From assembly GCF_008041945.1 (NCBI RefSeq), contig NZ_VKAD01000002.1, positions 1 to 64,000 of the forward strand: a DNA stretch of 64,000 nucleotides. Direction: 5' to 3'. This document shows, one piece after another, positions 17,638-27,230 of the stretch. Below the pieces are notes generated by a model. That model saw nothing but the letters and a program-made list of their open reading frames with translations, was not told the origin of the DNA and did not search any database. The DNA comes from Reinekea thalattae (GTDB lineage Bacteria > Pseudomonadota > Gammaproteobacteria > Pseudomonadales > Natronospirillaceae). The number at the start of each line of letters is the position of its first letter. Positions within the stretch are counted from its first letter, which is position 1. The position numbers and the translations under genes were made by a program.

Positions 17638-17727
17638 GTTTGTTTACAATGGCTTTAAAGTTGTACCAAAACATACGTAGAATCGATGGATTTGGTTCTG
17701 TAGTGCTTATTTTAGTAATTATTAATG

Positions 17728-18702
17728 TTATTTAGGGTCGGTGTCTCGCAAGTGTTTCCATAAGGCTATTCGGGCGCCAAGCAGACTGACCGCAATCGCC
17801 GAGGCCACTAAGATCAATAACTCTTTAGCGCTTAACCAAATAGCTGGACTACTCAGACCATAGCCAGCCAGAAAAGGTTTTAGGGTTGACTGAAAATTTA
17901 CGCTGATCAGCGTTAGTAGCAGCGAGGCTGCTAATCCGCCAAATAAACCATACCAAGCACCTAAATACAGGAATGGTCGGCGAACAAAGGCGTCAGTGGC
18001 GCCCAAAAGCTTAATAATCTGAATATCGGCCTTACTCGATTCCACCGACAGTCGAATGGTGTTGCCAACAATCAGCAAAACAGCCATAGATAGCATGCCG
18101 CTGAGCAGGTTTACGATCGATTTGGCGATACTCATCAAATGATTAAGTCGTTCAATCCAAGCCAAGTCCAGTTGGATATCTTCAATTTCAGGAACGTCAG
18201 TCAAGGTTAAAATTAACGCCTCTAAATCGACTCGATCTTGCAGTGCAGGGACGACAACGATGCTCGCTGGCAATGGGTTATCGCTTAACTCAAGGCCAGT
18301 ATTTTCGCTGATCAGTGGTCGGAAGTCCTGCCAAGCTTGCTGCTTGCTGATGTAGTCGGTGCTGACGACTTCTGGGCGTTGTGCCAGTTCAGTTGTCAGT
18401 GCTTGGCCTTGCTCTAGCGATGTTTGATCGTTGAGATAAAGAGTGATTTGACCGCCCTGTTGCCAGTGGCTGGTTTGTTGTGCGACCGCTTGTAAGGCAA
18501 TGTAAAACAGAGCAGGTAGGATCAGCGCAATAGCAATCACCAGCCAAGTCAGAGCGCTGGAAATGGGTTGTCTTATCAGTGAGTTGAGAGCTTCAGTGGC
18601 GCACTTTTTATGATGCCTGAGCCAGCCAGAAACATCCCAGCCTGTGGACTGCGTCGAGCGTTTGCGATTCGCCGTTACTTTTTTCTTTCTTGCATTGGCC
18701 AT
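17728..18702 (-). CDS. ftsX: Cell division protein FtsX
   Basis: A 324-residue inner membrane protein that with FtsE links the Z ring to control of septal peptidoglycan hydrolases. The N-terminus is a basic cytoplasmic stretch (ARKKKVTANRKRS). A first membrane segment near residue 50 (SALTWLVIAIALILPALFY) leads into a periplasmic domain, and three further segments make the C-terminal FtsX permease domain. I use the ATG at 18702: it lies one base past the ftsE stop with an AGGCGG ribosome site. An ATG at 18723 overlapping ftsE is possible. Confidence 0.94.
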   Translation of the reverse strand: MANARKKKVTANRKRSTQSTGWDVSGWLRHHKKCATEALNSLIRQPISSALTWLVIAIALILPALFYIALQAVAQQTSHWQQGGQITLYLNDQTSLEQGQALTTELAQRPEVVSTDYISKQQAWQDFRPLISENTGLELSDNPLPASIVVVPALQDRVDLEALILTLTDVPEIEDIQLDLAWIERLNHLMSIAKSIVNLLSGMLSMAVLLIVGNTIRLSVESSKADIQIIKLLGATDAFVRRPFLYLGAWYGLFGGLAASLLLTLISVNFQSTLKPFLAGYGLSSPAIWLSAKELLILVASAIAVSLLGARIALWKHLRDTDPK

Positions 18703-18703
18703 T

Positions 18704-19381
18704 TTATTCGCCGCCTGCCGCAAAAGGAGAGTCCATCAGTTTACCGTCGCTAAGCGATAGCACACGATAATTGAGTCGCGCGATCAGTCCCAAATCATGG
18801 CTGGCAATCAGAACGGTGGTGCCTAAGTCGTTGAATTGCTCGAACAACGTCATGATGTCTTGAGACAATGCCGGATCAAGGTTACCTGTCGGTTCATCGG
18901 CGAGAATAAGAATGGGGCGCTTCACAACAGCGCGAGCAATACCGACCCTTTGCTGTTCACCGCCAGACAATTGAATCGGGCGGAAACTCGCCTTGCTAAG
19001 CAAGCCGACTTTGTCCAACGCGGCATGCACGCGGCGTTTCATATCGTTGGGTTTTTCGCCAGTGATAAGCAGCGGCTGAGCGACATTGTCGAATACCGTA
19101 TGGTTCATCATCAGCTGGTGGTCTTGATGAATGATACCCAGCTTACGGCGATAAAGCGCAATATCTTGGCGGTTGTAGTTTTTCAGCAAAGCGCCGTCGA
19201 CTCGGACCGAGCCGGAGGATGGTTTTTCGATCGCAGTAATCAGTTTTAACAGCGTACTTTTGCCTGCGCCAGAACGGCCGGTCAAAAACGCCAGTTCGCC
19301 CTTTTCGATATGGAAGGACAACCCTGATAGCGCCTCGTGGCCGCCGTCGTAGCGTTTACTGACTTGCTCGAATCGAATCAT
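18704..19381 (-). CDS. ftsE: Cell division ATP-binding protein FtsE
   Basis: A 225-residue ABC ATPase, partner of FtsX in divisome activation. It begins [11 protein letters not shown] and shows Walker [10 protein letters not shown], signature [14 protein letters not shown], Walker [14 protein letters not shown] and the switch histidine in LIASHDL. Length matches E. coli FtsE (222). Two bases separate it from the ftsY stop, and ftsX follows directly, so all three are one operon. Confidence 0.97.
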   Translation of the reverse strand: MIRFEQVSKRYDGGHEALSGLSFHIEKGELAFLTGRSGAGKSTLLKLITAIEKPSSGSVRVDGALLKNYNRQDIALYRRKLGIIHQDHQLMMNHTVFDNVAQPLLITGEKPNDMKRRVHAALDKVGLLSKASFRPIQLSGGEQQRVGIARAVVKRPILILADEPTGNLDPALSQDIMTLFEQFNDLGTTVLIASHDLGLIARLNYRVLSLSDGKLMDSPFAAGGE

Positions 19382-19383
19382 GG

Positions 19384-20430
19384 CTATTGTAAACCCAGCA
19401 GTGCATCGACAAATTCTTCTGCTTTGAAGCGGTTTAGGTCTTCAACCTGCTCACCAACACCAATAAAGCGAACGGGTATGGGTTGCTTGTTTGCCAGCGC
19501 AAAGATAACGCCGCCTTTGGCGGTGCCGTCGAGCTTGGTCAGCGCCAGTCCGGTCAGTGGTGTTGCTTGAGTAAAGGCTTGTACCTGATTGACGGCATTC
19601 TGTCCGGTTCCAGCATCGAGCACGAGCAAGACTTCGTGCGGCGCGTCTTGATCAAGTTTTTTGATAACGCGTTGCACCTTTTCTAGCTCAGTCATTAGAT
19701 TGTCTTTGTTGTGCAAACGTCCGGCAGTATCGGCAATGATGACGTCTATGTTGCGAGCTTTGGCGGCCTGAACGGCGTCAAAAATAACCGAAGCGCTGTC
19801 TGCGCCAGTATGTTGTGCCACAACTGGAATGTCGTTTCGCTCGCCCCAGGTTTGTAGCTGTTCAACTGCCGCAGCACGGAAGGTATCACCAGCGGCCAAC
19901 ATGACAGAATGGCCTTCAGACTGAAAGCGCTTGCTCATCTTACCAATGGTTGTGGTTTTGCCGACACCGTTGACGCCAACCACTAAAATGACGTACGGCT
20001 TGTGATTAGTGTCGATAACCAAGGGCGCTTCAACCGGTGTGAGTAATTCAATCATGGTGTCGCGTAGCGCTTGCATAATGGCATCGTCACCAGCGTTTAG
20101 CTCTTTGCGAGATAGCCGAGCTGTCACCGTGCTGAGTATCTGTTCGGTTGCCTCAATGCCAACATCGGCAGTCAGCAACAGCATTTCGAGATTTTCTAGC
20201 GTATCTTCATCGAGCGACTTTTTACCTAAAATAGCGCTGCTAATACCGCTGGTAAATTGCTCGCGGGTTTTACCCAAACCAGATTTTACTCGTTTAAGCC
20301 AGTTGGCTTGTGCGACTGCAGTGTCTGCTTTAGACATCTCGTTGCCGACCTGAGTCTGTGCTTCCGAGGCCTGTTGTTTCGAGGTTTGTGGTTCTGGGCT
20401 CTTGTGTTTACGCTTTGAAAATCCGAACAT
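19384..20430 (-). CDS. ftsY: Signal recognition particle receptor FtsY
   Basis: A 348-residue GTPase that docks SRP-bound ribosomes at the membrane. After a short basic and Gln-rich N-terminal region comes the NG domain with G1 GVNGVGKTTTIGKM, the DTFRAAAVEQL insertion box, DTAGRLHNKDNLM (G3) and TKLDGTAKGG (G4). The acidic A domain is much shorter than in E. coli. Start: ATG at 20430; a TTG at 20445 would add five residues. It is divergent from the M16-like gene. Confidence 0.96.
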   Translation of the reverse strand: MFGFSKRKHKSPEPQTSKQQASEAQTQVGNEMSKADTAVAQANWLKRVKSGLGKTREQFTSGISSAILGKKSLDEDTLENLEMLLLTADVGIEATEQILSTVTARLSRKELNAGDDAIMQALRDTMIELLTPVEAPLVIDTNHKPYVILVVGVNGVGKTTTIGKMSKRFQSEGHSVMLAAGDTFRAAAVEQLQTWGERNDIPVVAQHTGADSASVIFDAVQAAKARNIDVIIADTAGRLHNKDNLMTELEKVQRVIKKLDQDAPHEVLLVLDAGTGQNAVNQVQAFTQATPLTGLALTKLDGTAKGGVIFALANKQPIPVRFIGVGEQVEDLNRFKAEEFVDALLGLQ

Positions 20431-20507
20431 GGTGAGAGGTGCCAATAAACTATTCTAGAAGGTGGCCTACATTAACACAGAATCAATGGACTAAAAACGG
20501 ATGCTCA

Positions 20508-21482
20508 ATGTTTCACTTTAAGCGACGCACACTCTGGATCATCATGTATATCACCATCCCGCTGATTGCGTTATTAAACAGCTTAGGGCCAGATGAATCA
20601 GCGCAGAATGATGCGGAAAAGACTCAAGCCGCGTCGCCCACTGAGTCAACTCAATCAATTGCTTCGACAACAGAGCCAACCAACTCGGCAATAACCGAGC
20701 CGGTTATGGCGGATTCGTGGCGTTTATCTGAGCTTGCGTTCGACTGCTTAAACTCTGTTTGCCCAGTTTATTTACCGGGCGCTGCTGAATTTTATGTCAC
20801 GGTAATCAGCGATCAGGTTCCTGTTGAGCGCGTTGATGTCCCGACTCAATTGCAAGTCTCTGCAACAGGTCAGGCAGGTTGGTTTGTCATTAGAGTTAAA
20901 AGCCCAGCGGGCGATGAAGCGATCGAGCAAGCGCGGTTATTTTTACAGCAGTGGTTACCCGCAAACGCAACCATGAAACTGGTCTTGAGCGGCGATATCG
21001 ATAGCGCCATTGTTGAGCATTGGTCGTCGTTAAAATCCGAACTGAATGCATCTGGCGCACCTTACCGAGCGGCAGTGCAAGCTTTGCCGACCTCGATAGC
21101 CAGCCCTACCTTGGGCAGCGAACAGCAGCTAGCATTTTTGCTTTGGAGTGAAGTGCTTAAACAAAGGCTAGCTAAACAGCAAATCGAATTGCATTGGGAT
21201 CACCGCGCCAAACCGAGCTTCTTGATTTTATCTGCTCCGGTAGATCCTGCCGATTTAAAACCGGTTGATAATTCTGAATTGGCCCCGATCTTATCGGCTT
21301 ACATCGATCAGGCCCAGTTGCCGCAGCGCAGTGCAGAACAGATTCATCGCTATGCCGTTTCGGCAGTATTGCATCAGTTACCACTGTCTTATTTTGCTGA
21401 GCAGGGCGAACGTTTAAACGCCATAACCTTGCCTTCTATTAATCGTGCGCGAGACTACTTCATTGAGCAAATCCAGCCGTAA
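20508..21482 (+). CDS. Membrane-anchored M16 peptidase-like protein, no zinc motif
   Basis: A 324-residue protein that I do not assign with confidence. One N-terminal membrane segment (residues about 9-26, TLWIIMYITIPLIALL) is followed by a Ser/Thr/Ala/Glu linker to about 65 and a periplasmic part. Segments such as ATMKLVLSGDID and a final LNAITLPSINRARDYF resemble the folds of M16 (pitrilysin-like) subunits. In Pseudomonas this exact position, between ftsY and rsmD, is held by M16 proteases. No HxxEH or HxxxH zinc motif is present, so it would be inactive. ATG at 20508 follows ACGGA. It overlaps rsmD. Confidence 0.5.
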   Translation: MFHFKRRTLWIIMYITIPLIALLNSLGPDESAQNDAEKTQAASPTESTQSIASTTEPTNSAITEPVMADSWRLSELAFDCLNSVCPVYLPGAAEFYVTVISDQVPVERVDVPTQLQVSATGQAGWFVIRVKSPAGDEAIEQARLFLQQWLPANATMKLVLSGDIDSAIVEHWSSLKSELNASGAPYRAAVQALPTSIASPTLGSEQQLAFLLWSEVLKQRLAKQQIELHWDHRAKPSFLILSAPVDPADLKPVDNSELAPILSAYIDQAQLPQRSAEQIHRYAVSAVLHQLPLSYFAEQGERLNAITLPSINRARDYFIEQIQP

Positions 21483-22074
21483 AAAAAATCATTCAAATCC
21501 ACAGCCACGTTCAACGGCAAGCGGTACTTTAAGAATTGTTGGTGGTAAGCATCGCGGCCGAAAACTCAGTATTCCGGCGCTCGATGGCCTACGACCAACC
21601 TCTGATCGCGTTCGAGAAACGCTGTTTAATTGGCTGCAGTTTGAACTTGCTGGCATGTCAGTGGTCGATCTATTTGCTGGTACCGGCGCTCTCGGTTTGG
21701 AAGCCTTATCACGTGGAGCTAAGCAGGTTGATTTTGTTGAGCCGCAACGCCTAGCGGCGCAAGGTATTCAGCAATCGCTGTCGGTTTTGGCTGAAACAGA
21801 GGCTCAGGTTCATATAAAAACAGCGCAAGCTTTTTTACTTGAGCAGCCAACCAAAGTTGATTTGATTTTTGTTGACCCTCCATTTGCATTAGGGCTTTGG
21901 GATCAAACGCTGAGTGCGTTAGTAGAGCAAGACTGCTTGAACAATGGCGGCTACGTTTATCTTGAAAGTCCGAAAACGCAACCGATTAACCTGCCAAATG
22001 GATTTGTTGTCGTAAAAGACAAGACCGCGGGCAATGTTCGCTTTCAACTACTTCAGCTGCGCAGCTCCAGTTGA
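21463..22074 (+). CDS. rsmD: 16S rRNA (guanine(966)-N2)-methyltransferase
   Basis: A 203-residue SAM-dependent methyltransferase of the small ribosomal subunit. Seen: LRIVGGKHRGRKL and LRPTSDRVRETLFNWL near the N-terminus, motif I VVDLFAGTGALGLEALSRGA, and the catalytic DPPF in LIFVDPPFALG. Start is uncertain: TTG at 21463 gives a normal N-terminus, while GTG at 21445 would add six residues. Either overlaps the end of the upstream M16-like gene, suggesting coupled translation. Confidence 0.94.
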   Translation: MSKSSRKKNHSNPQPRSTASGTLRIVGGKHRGRKLSIPALDGLRPTSDRVRETLFNWLQFELAGMSVVDLFAGTGALGLEALSRGAKQVDFVEPQRLAAQGIQQSLSVLAETEAQVHIKTAQAFLLEQPTKVDLIFVDPPFALGLWDQTLSALVEQDCLNNGGYVYLESPKTQPINLPNGFVVVKDKTAGNVRFQLLQLRSSS

Positions 22075-22186
22075 ACTTCTTCCGTTGTATAACCTAAGTC
22101 GATTAGATGTTCTTAGCTTTGAATAAATAGCAGCTTGGATAAATGCAGACTGAACCAACAAAAACTGGAATGAATAGGGTATAGCA

Positions 22187-23644
22187 ATGACTCAATCAAA
22201 CAGATTGCAGCAACAGTTAGCTGACCAGCTGCTTAAACAAGATCAGGCATACCGGGACCAACCTTACGCTAGCGCTGCGGTTCGGCAAAAGCGGCTGCGC
22301 ACACTGAAAAAAATGCTGGTAGAGAATCGAGCAGAAATTTGCGACGCCATTGATGAGGATTTTGCCGGTCGATCAAAAAACGAAACACTGATTGCCGAAT
22401 ATCTTCCCAGCGTTATGGCAATTAATGATGCGGTTCGTCACCTTAAAGGCTGGATGAAACCAGACTATAAAATGCCGCATTGGTTGTTTCAGCCTGCAAC
22501 GGCCAAGGTGCTAGCGCAGCCGCTTGGTATTGTCGGCATCATGGTGCCTTGGAATTATCCGCTTTATTTGGCGATAGGCCCGTTAGTCGGTGCGCTATCG
22601 GCAGGCAATCACGCCATGGTAAAGCTGTCTGAATTTACGCCAAAATTTGCTGCTCTGTTTGAGCAGCTTATTCGAACCTACTTTACGCCTGGCTTAATTA
22701 CCGTCGTTAATGGCGAAACAGAAGTAGCGCAAGCCTTTAGTGCCTTGCCATTTGATCATCTGGTTTTTACCGGCTCAACCGCTGTGGGCAAGCACGTTAT
22801 GCGAGCTGCGAGCGATAACCTGACTCCAGTAACTCTTGAATTAGGCGGTAAAAGCCCAGCGGTGATCGACCGTTCTATTGGTATGGCTGAGGCCGCGCAA
22901 CGGTTAGTTTTTGCTAAGTCGATGAACGCAGGGCAAACCTGTGTCGCGCCCGATTATGTATTGTGCCCAGAAGAGTCGATTGACGATTTTATTCAGCACT
23001 ATATCGCCGAAACAAAACGCCAGTACGCTGATATTCGTGATAACGATGATTTCTCCAGCATCATTAATGAGCGCCAACGGCAGCGTTTAATCCATCTGTT
23101 AAACGACGCTAAAGCACAGGGTGCAACTCTTTATATTGTTGGTCAGTCAGGAAACCTAGAAGACAGTGATGCTTTTGAAAACGACATCAGTTTTGAAGGC
23201 TATGGCACTAAGTTTCCGCCAGTTTTGGTCAAGGATGCACCAGCAGGTTGTGAACTCATGACTGAAGAAATTTTTGGGCCGATTTTGCCGGTGGTAGGCT
23301 ACAACGAAAGAGCCGAAGCTTTGCAATACATCAATGCCCGACCAAGGCCATTGGCGCTTTACGTGTTCGGTTTTGATCGCGCGTTGAAACCTCTGTTCGA
23401 GCAAGGTACGCACAGTGGCGCATTATTGTTCAATGAAGCCTTGATTCATGTTGCTATGGAAAACCTACCCTTTGGTGGTGTTGGTGCCAGTGGCATTGGC
23501 CAATATCATGGTTTTTATGGATTTCAGCGCTTATCGAAACTTAAACCGATTGTTTCTAAAGGCCGTATAAGTAGCTTGAAATGGCTTTACCCGCCCTATA
23601 AAGGCTGGATAATTCAGTTAATGTTGAAGATTATGCGCGGCTGA
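22187..23644 (+). CDS. Coniferyl aldehyde dehydrogenase-type ALDH
   Basis: A 485-residue NAD(P)-dependent aldehyde dehydrogenase close to the class 3 / coniferyl aldehyde dehydrogenase group (CalB-like). The oxyanion and cofactor region GIMVPWNYPLYLAIGPLVGAL is clear. Catalytic residues are E218 in LELGGKSP and C252 in NAGQTCVAP. A hydrophobic C-terminus (SSLKWLYPPYKGWIIQ) suggests membrane association, as in long-chain aldehyde dehydrogenases of this group. Its substrate cannot be told from sequence: lignin-derived aldehydes or fatty aldehydes are both possible. It stands alone between rsmD and coaD. Confidence 0.85.
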   Translation: MTQSNRLQQQLADQLLKQDQAYRDQPYASAAVRQKRLRTLKKMLVENRAEICDAIDEDFAGRSKNETLIAEYLPSVMAINDAVRHLKGWMKPDYKMPHWLFQPATAKVLAQPLGIVGIMVPWNYPLYLAIGPLVGALSAGNHAMVKLSEFTPKFAALFEQLIRTYFTPGLITVVNGETEVAQAFSALPFDHLVFTGSTAVGKHVMRAASDNLTPVTLELGGKSPAVIDRSIGMAEAAQRLVFAKSMNAGQTCVAPDYVLCPEESIDDFIQHYIAETKRQYADIRDNDDFSSIINERQRQRLIHLLNDAKAQGATLYIVGQSGNLEDSDAFENDISFEGYGTKFPPVLVKDAPAGCELMTEEIFGPILPVVGYNERAEALQYINARPRPLALYVFGFDRALKPLFEQGTHSGALLFNEALIHVAMENLPFGGVGASGIGQYHGFYGFQRLSKLKPIVSKGRISSLKWLYPPYKGWIIQLMLKIMRG

Positions 23645-23645
23645 T

Positions 23646-23674
23646 TTGTTCGCAATCGTCGCATAAGGTAATAT
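23646..23674 (+). promoter_or_regulatory. Sigma-70 promoter of coaD
   Basis: TTGTTC (23646-23651), a 17 base spacer and TAATAT (23669-23674) form a good housekeeping promoter, followed by a G+C-rich discriminator (TCGCGCGC). It starts directly after the aldehyde dehydrogenase stop and points at coaD, 36 bases downstream. Confidence 0.6.
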
Positions 23675-23691
23675 TCGCGCGCTTTTTTTGA

Positions 23692-24201
<510 letters not shown>

Positions 24202-24256
24202 TTTAACGCGCAAAAAAACAGCCGACACTAACGGCAGTTAATAATTAGTAGAATGA

Positions 24257-24568
<312 letters not shown>

Positions 24569-24581
24569 GGGCTTATCCTCT

Positions 24582-24617
24582 AGCCAGTTAACTGGCTGCT
24601 AACCCGGTTTCGGTTAG
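24582..24617. repeat. Perfect palindrome and adjoining hairpin after the ferredoxin gene
   Basis: AGCCAGTTAACTGGCT (24582-24597) is a perfect 16 bp palindrome 13 bases past the ferredoxin stop. It is followed at 24599-24617 by a second stem CTAACC-N7-GGTTAG and then by the terminator at 24631. The three structures in a row suggest an mRNA 3' end with extra stabilising hairpins; a protein binding site for the palindrome is the alternative. Confidence 0.5.
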
Positions 24618-24630
24618 GTTAACTCACAGC

Positions 24631-24660
24631 AAAAGCCTCAACACAGTTGGGGCTTTTTTT
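24631..24660 (+). terminator. Rho-independent terminator of coaD-ferredoxin
   Basis: AAAAGCCTCAAC-ACA-GTTGGGGCTTTT makes a 12 bp stem with one G-U pair and ends in a run of seven or more T. It lies about 60 bases after the ferredoxin stop. Confidence 0.85.
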
Positions 24661-24730
24661 CGTTTGGCGAGCCTTCACATGCCTGTCTGAAATTAGGTTG
24701 CTAGCTAGAGGGGGTATTTCATTGCCTGAC

Positions 24731-24758
24731 TTGTTGGTCAAAATACATTGTCGATAAT
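24731..24758 (+). promoter_or_regulatory. Weak candidate promoter of guaC
   Basis: TTGTTG (24731-24736), a 16 base spacer and GATAAT (24753-24758) lie 60 bases before guaC and after the upstream terminator, so the gene needs a promoter about here. The -10 has five of six consensus bases; spacing is one base short of optimal. Confidence 0.35.
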
Positions 24759-24818
24759 GAATATCGGTGTTAGCCTTGGTCACCGGTTTTTAACACACCT
24801 CATGCCGGAGCACACTCC

Positions 24819-25859
24819 ATGCGCGTCGAAAACGACATTAAATTGGGCTTTAAGGATGTCATGATCCGCCCGAAACGTTCTACTTTAAAATCTCGCTCGC
24901 AAGTCTCACTAGAAAGAACCTACACCTTCTGCAATAGCGGTCAAACTTGGACTGGCGTGCCAATTATTGCCGCCAATATGGACACTGTTGGAACTTTCGA
25001 AACAGCTCAAATTTTGGCTGGTTTTAAAATGCTCACCGCAATGCATAAGCATTACTCGGTACAGCAATGGGCGGATTTTTTAGCGCAACTGCCTGTCGAA
25101 CAGCTGCCCTATATTATGGTCAGCACTGGCACTTCCGATGCCGATTACGAACGCTTGCAGCAGATATTGGCACTAAACGACGGCCTATCATTTGCCTGTA
25201 TTGATGTTGCCAATGGTTATTCGGAGCACTTTGTCAGTTTTCTACGTCGTGTACGAAAGAGCTATCCAAAGCTGACCATTGTTGCTGGTAATGTTGTTAC
25301 CGGTGAAATGGCTGAAGAATTAATTTTATCGGGAGCCGATATCGTCAAGGTTGGCATTGGCCCCGGCTCTGTTTGTACCACGCGAGTAAAAACAGGCGTT
25401 GGCTATCCACAGGTTTCGGCGGTTATTGAATGTGCCGATGCCGCTCACGGTTTACGCGGTCATGTCATTTCCGATGGCGGTTGTGCCTGCCCGGGTGATG
25501 TTTCTAAAGCCTTTGGTGCCGGTGCTGACTTTGTCATGCTCGGTGGCATGCTTGCCGGTCATGATGAAAGTGGCGGTGAATTAGTTGAGCAGGAAGGCAA
25601 AAAATTTAAACTGTTTTATGGCATGAGTTCCGATACCGCGATGGATAAATATCATGGCGGAGTTGCTAATTATCGCGCCAGTGAAGGCAAGACAGTTAAA
25701 GTTCCTTACCGCGGCTCAATCGTCGATACGATCCATGACATTCTGGGTGGCGTGCGTTCAACCTGTACCTATGTTGGCGCCAGTGAATTAAAAGAACTGT
25801 CTAAACGTACGACTTTTATTCGCGTACAAGAGCAAGAGAATCGCGTCTTTACTCAATAG
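24819..25859 (+). CDS. guaC: GMP reductase
   Basis: A 346-residue enzyme that converts GMP to IMP with NADPH for purine salvage. It lines up with E. coli GuaC (347) along its whole length: [47 protein letters not shown] with catalytic C186, and the final [15 protein letters not shown]. It lacks the CBS pair of IMP dehydrogenase, which excludes GuaB. It has its own spacer and a converging hairpin at the 3' end, so it is a single-gene unit. Confidence 0.97.
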   Translation: MRVENDIKLGFKDVMIRPKRSTLKSRSQVSLERTYTFCNSGQTWTGVPIIAANMDTVGTFETAQILAGFKMLTAMHKHYSVQQWADFLAQLPVEQLPYIMVSTGTSDADYERLQQILALNDGLSFACIDVANGYSEHFVSFLRRVRKSYPKLTIVAGNVVTGEMAEELILSGADIVKVGIGPGSVCTTRVKTGVGYPQVSAVIECADAAHGLRGHVISDGGCACPGDVSKAFGAGADFVMLGGMLAGHDESGGELVEQEGKKFKLFYGMSSDTAMDKYHGGVANYRASEGKTVKVPYRGSIVDTIHDILGGVRSTCTYVGASELKELSKRTTFIRVQEQENRVFTQ

Positions 25860-25867
25860 CTGTTGCT

Positions 25868-25904
25868 TGATTTAACAACCATTCAATCGATGGTTGTTAA
25901 ATCA
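25868..25904. terminator. Long perfect hairpin between guaC and ynjF-like gene
   Basis: A perfect 15 bp inverted repeat (25868-25882 / 25890-25904, arms TGATTTAACAACCAT and complement) with a 7 nt loop sits between two convergent genes. It has no clean T-run, but U-rich arms and position suggest it ends both transcripts. Confidence 0.5.
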
Positions 25905-25916
25905 TTAGAAAGCAAT

Positions 25917-26546
25917 TTATTCGGCAGACTGTTTTTCAAGTTTTGCGAGTGTGTAACTGCCACCGATGACTCGTGTTGTGGTGGTCAGTATGCAAAGCCC
26001 AAAAAACACCCAAGCTAATATCGGGAAGTAATTTGGCAGTAGGCACATGGCAACAAAAAATAGAATCGTCTCAGTGCCTTCCATTAAACCATTGATATAA
26101 TAAAAGCCCTTGTTCGGGTAGCTCATCGAATTCAGCTTTAGTCGTTCTGCTAAAATAGCAAAGGCCAAAAAGCTAGAACCTGTTCCCATAAAACTAAATA
26201 TCAGTGCTGCGGCAGGCAATGCGTTTGTTTGAGGCGCCGCCATAGCAAAGCCAAAAATCACACCTGAGTAAAAAATAAAATCCAAAACAATATCGAGGTA
26301 CGCGCCCTGTTCACTGGGTTTGCTTAAGCGAGCAACGGTGCCGTCGAGGCCATCAGCAATGCGGTTTAGTGCAATAAACAGCAGTGCTAAAAGATAATGT
26401 TGTAATGCTAAAGCAGGGATGGCGAGCATGCCGATAAAAAAGCCAAACAGACTGATATGATTTGCGCTGATACCTAAGCGAAGCATTTGTTTTGCTATAG
26501 AACGTAGAGGCGGCTTTACCGCGATTAAGCTCCAACGATCAAGCAT
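25917..26546 (-). CDS. ynjF: CDP-alcohol phosphatidyltransferase family protein (YnjF-like)
   Basis: A 209-residue inner membrane protein with about six hydrophobic segments. The family catalytic motif D-G-x2-A-R-x8-G-x3-D-x3-D is complete in DGLDGTVARL ... GAYLDIVLDF. Such enzymes transfer a phosphoalcohol from a CDP-linked donor; the substrates here are unknown. The ATG at 26546 overlaps the end of the ABC ATPase gene by 8 bases, so it belongs to the transporter operon. E. coli ynjF occupies the same place after ynjBCD, which is why I use that name. A GTG/ATG further upstream would run into the ATPase gene. Confidence 0.8.
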   Translation of the reverse strand: MLDRWSLIAVKPPLRSIAKQMLRLGISANHISLFGFFIGMLAIPALALQHYLLALLFIALNRIADGLDGTVARLSKPSEQGAYLDIVLDFIFYSGVIFGFAMAAPQTNALPAAALIFSFMGTGSSFLAFAILAERLKLNSMSYPNKGFYYINGLMEGTETILFFVAMCLLPNYFPILAWVFFGLCILTTTTRVIGGSYTLAKLEKQSAE

Positions 26547-27174
26547 GACTCGCCTCCAATTCGATACAAACTGCGCCGTCAGGAATATCCTGTTGGTCGT
26601 GTGTGACCAAAACGGCAGCAATGTTTTGTTGTTTTAGTTGAGAAAACACCCAGCCACGAAATTGCTCGCGTAGACTGTCGTCCAATTTTGAAAACGGCTC
26701 GTCGAGCAACATCAGTCTAGGCTCGGATAACAGAGTGCGCAACAGACTGACGCGTGAGCGTTGGCCACCAGATAATGTGGCAATATCTCGGCTTTCAAAG
26801 CCCGCTAATCCTGCTTCTGCCAATGCTTCTTTAATACGTTGTTGTTTTTCTTTTTTTGTCCAGTGGCTCGGAACACCAAAGACTAAATTTTGGTAAACAT
26901 TTAAATGTGGAAACAACAGGTCTTCTTGGAATAAAATTCCGATGTGGCGTTGCTCAACGGCAACGTCAGAAATTTCACTGCCGTTTAAATAGATGTGTCC
27001 GCTGCGTTTAAAACCGGGCTCCAGCGTCCCTAATATATCTGACAAGATCGTCGACTTACCAATGCCGCTTGGACCTTTAATGGTAGCGATTTGGCCAGCT
27101 TCGATCATCAGTGAAACTGGCTGAAATAATGCCTGATCGGCCTTAAAAATTTGTAGCTTGTCTAATTTAAACAT
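26539..27174 (-). CDS. ynjD: ABC transporter ATP-binding protein (YnjD-like)
   Basis: A 211-residue ATPase that powers the permease encoded upstream. Walker A GPSGIGKST, Q-loop LFQEDLLFPHLNVYQNL, signature LSGGQRSRVSLLRTLL, Walker B LMLLDEPFSKLD and the switch histidine VTHDQQDI are all present. The length matches the small ATPases of the YnjD/ThiQ class. It lies 56 bases from the permease stop and overlaps the phosphatidyltransferase gene. Confidence 0.9.
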   Translation of the reverse strand: MFKLDKLQIFKADQALFQPVSLMIEAGQIATIKGPSGIGKSTILSDILGTLEPGFKRSGHIYLNGSEISDVAVEQRHIGILFQEDLLFPHLNVYQNLVFGVPSHWTKKEKQQRIKEALAEAGLAGFESRDIATLSGGQRSRVSLLRTLLSEPRLMLLDEPFSKLDDSLREQFRGWVFSQLKQQNIAAVLVTHDQQDIPDGAVCIELEASHA

Positions 27175-27230
27175 AACTGCCGTTTCTTAGTTATTAGTTA
27201 TTAGTTTTGGTTTTTAGTTGCTTGGCTGAA

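Noticed and set aside
27187-27225. TAGTTAT short direct repeats between ynjC and ynjD as part of the 19-20 bp pattern
   Set aside because: The period is 7 bases, so it is simple A/T slippage and not counted with the longer duplications.
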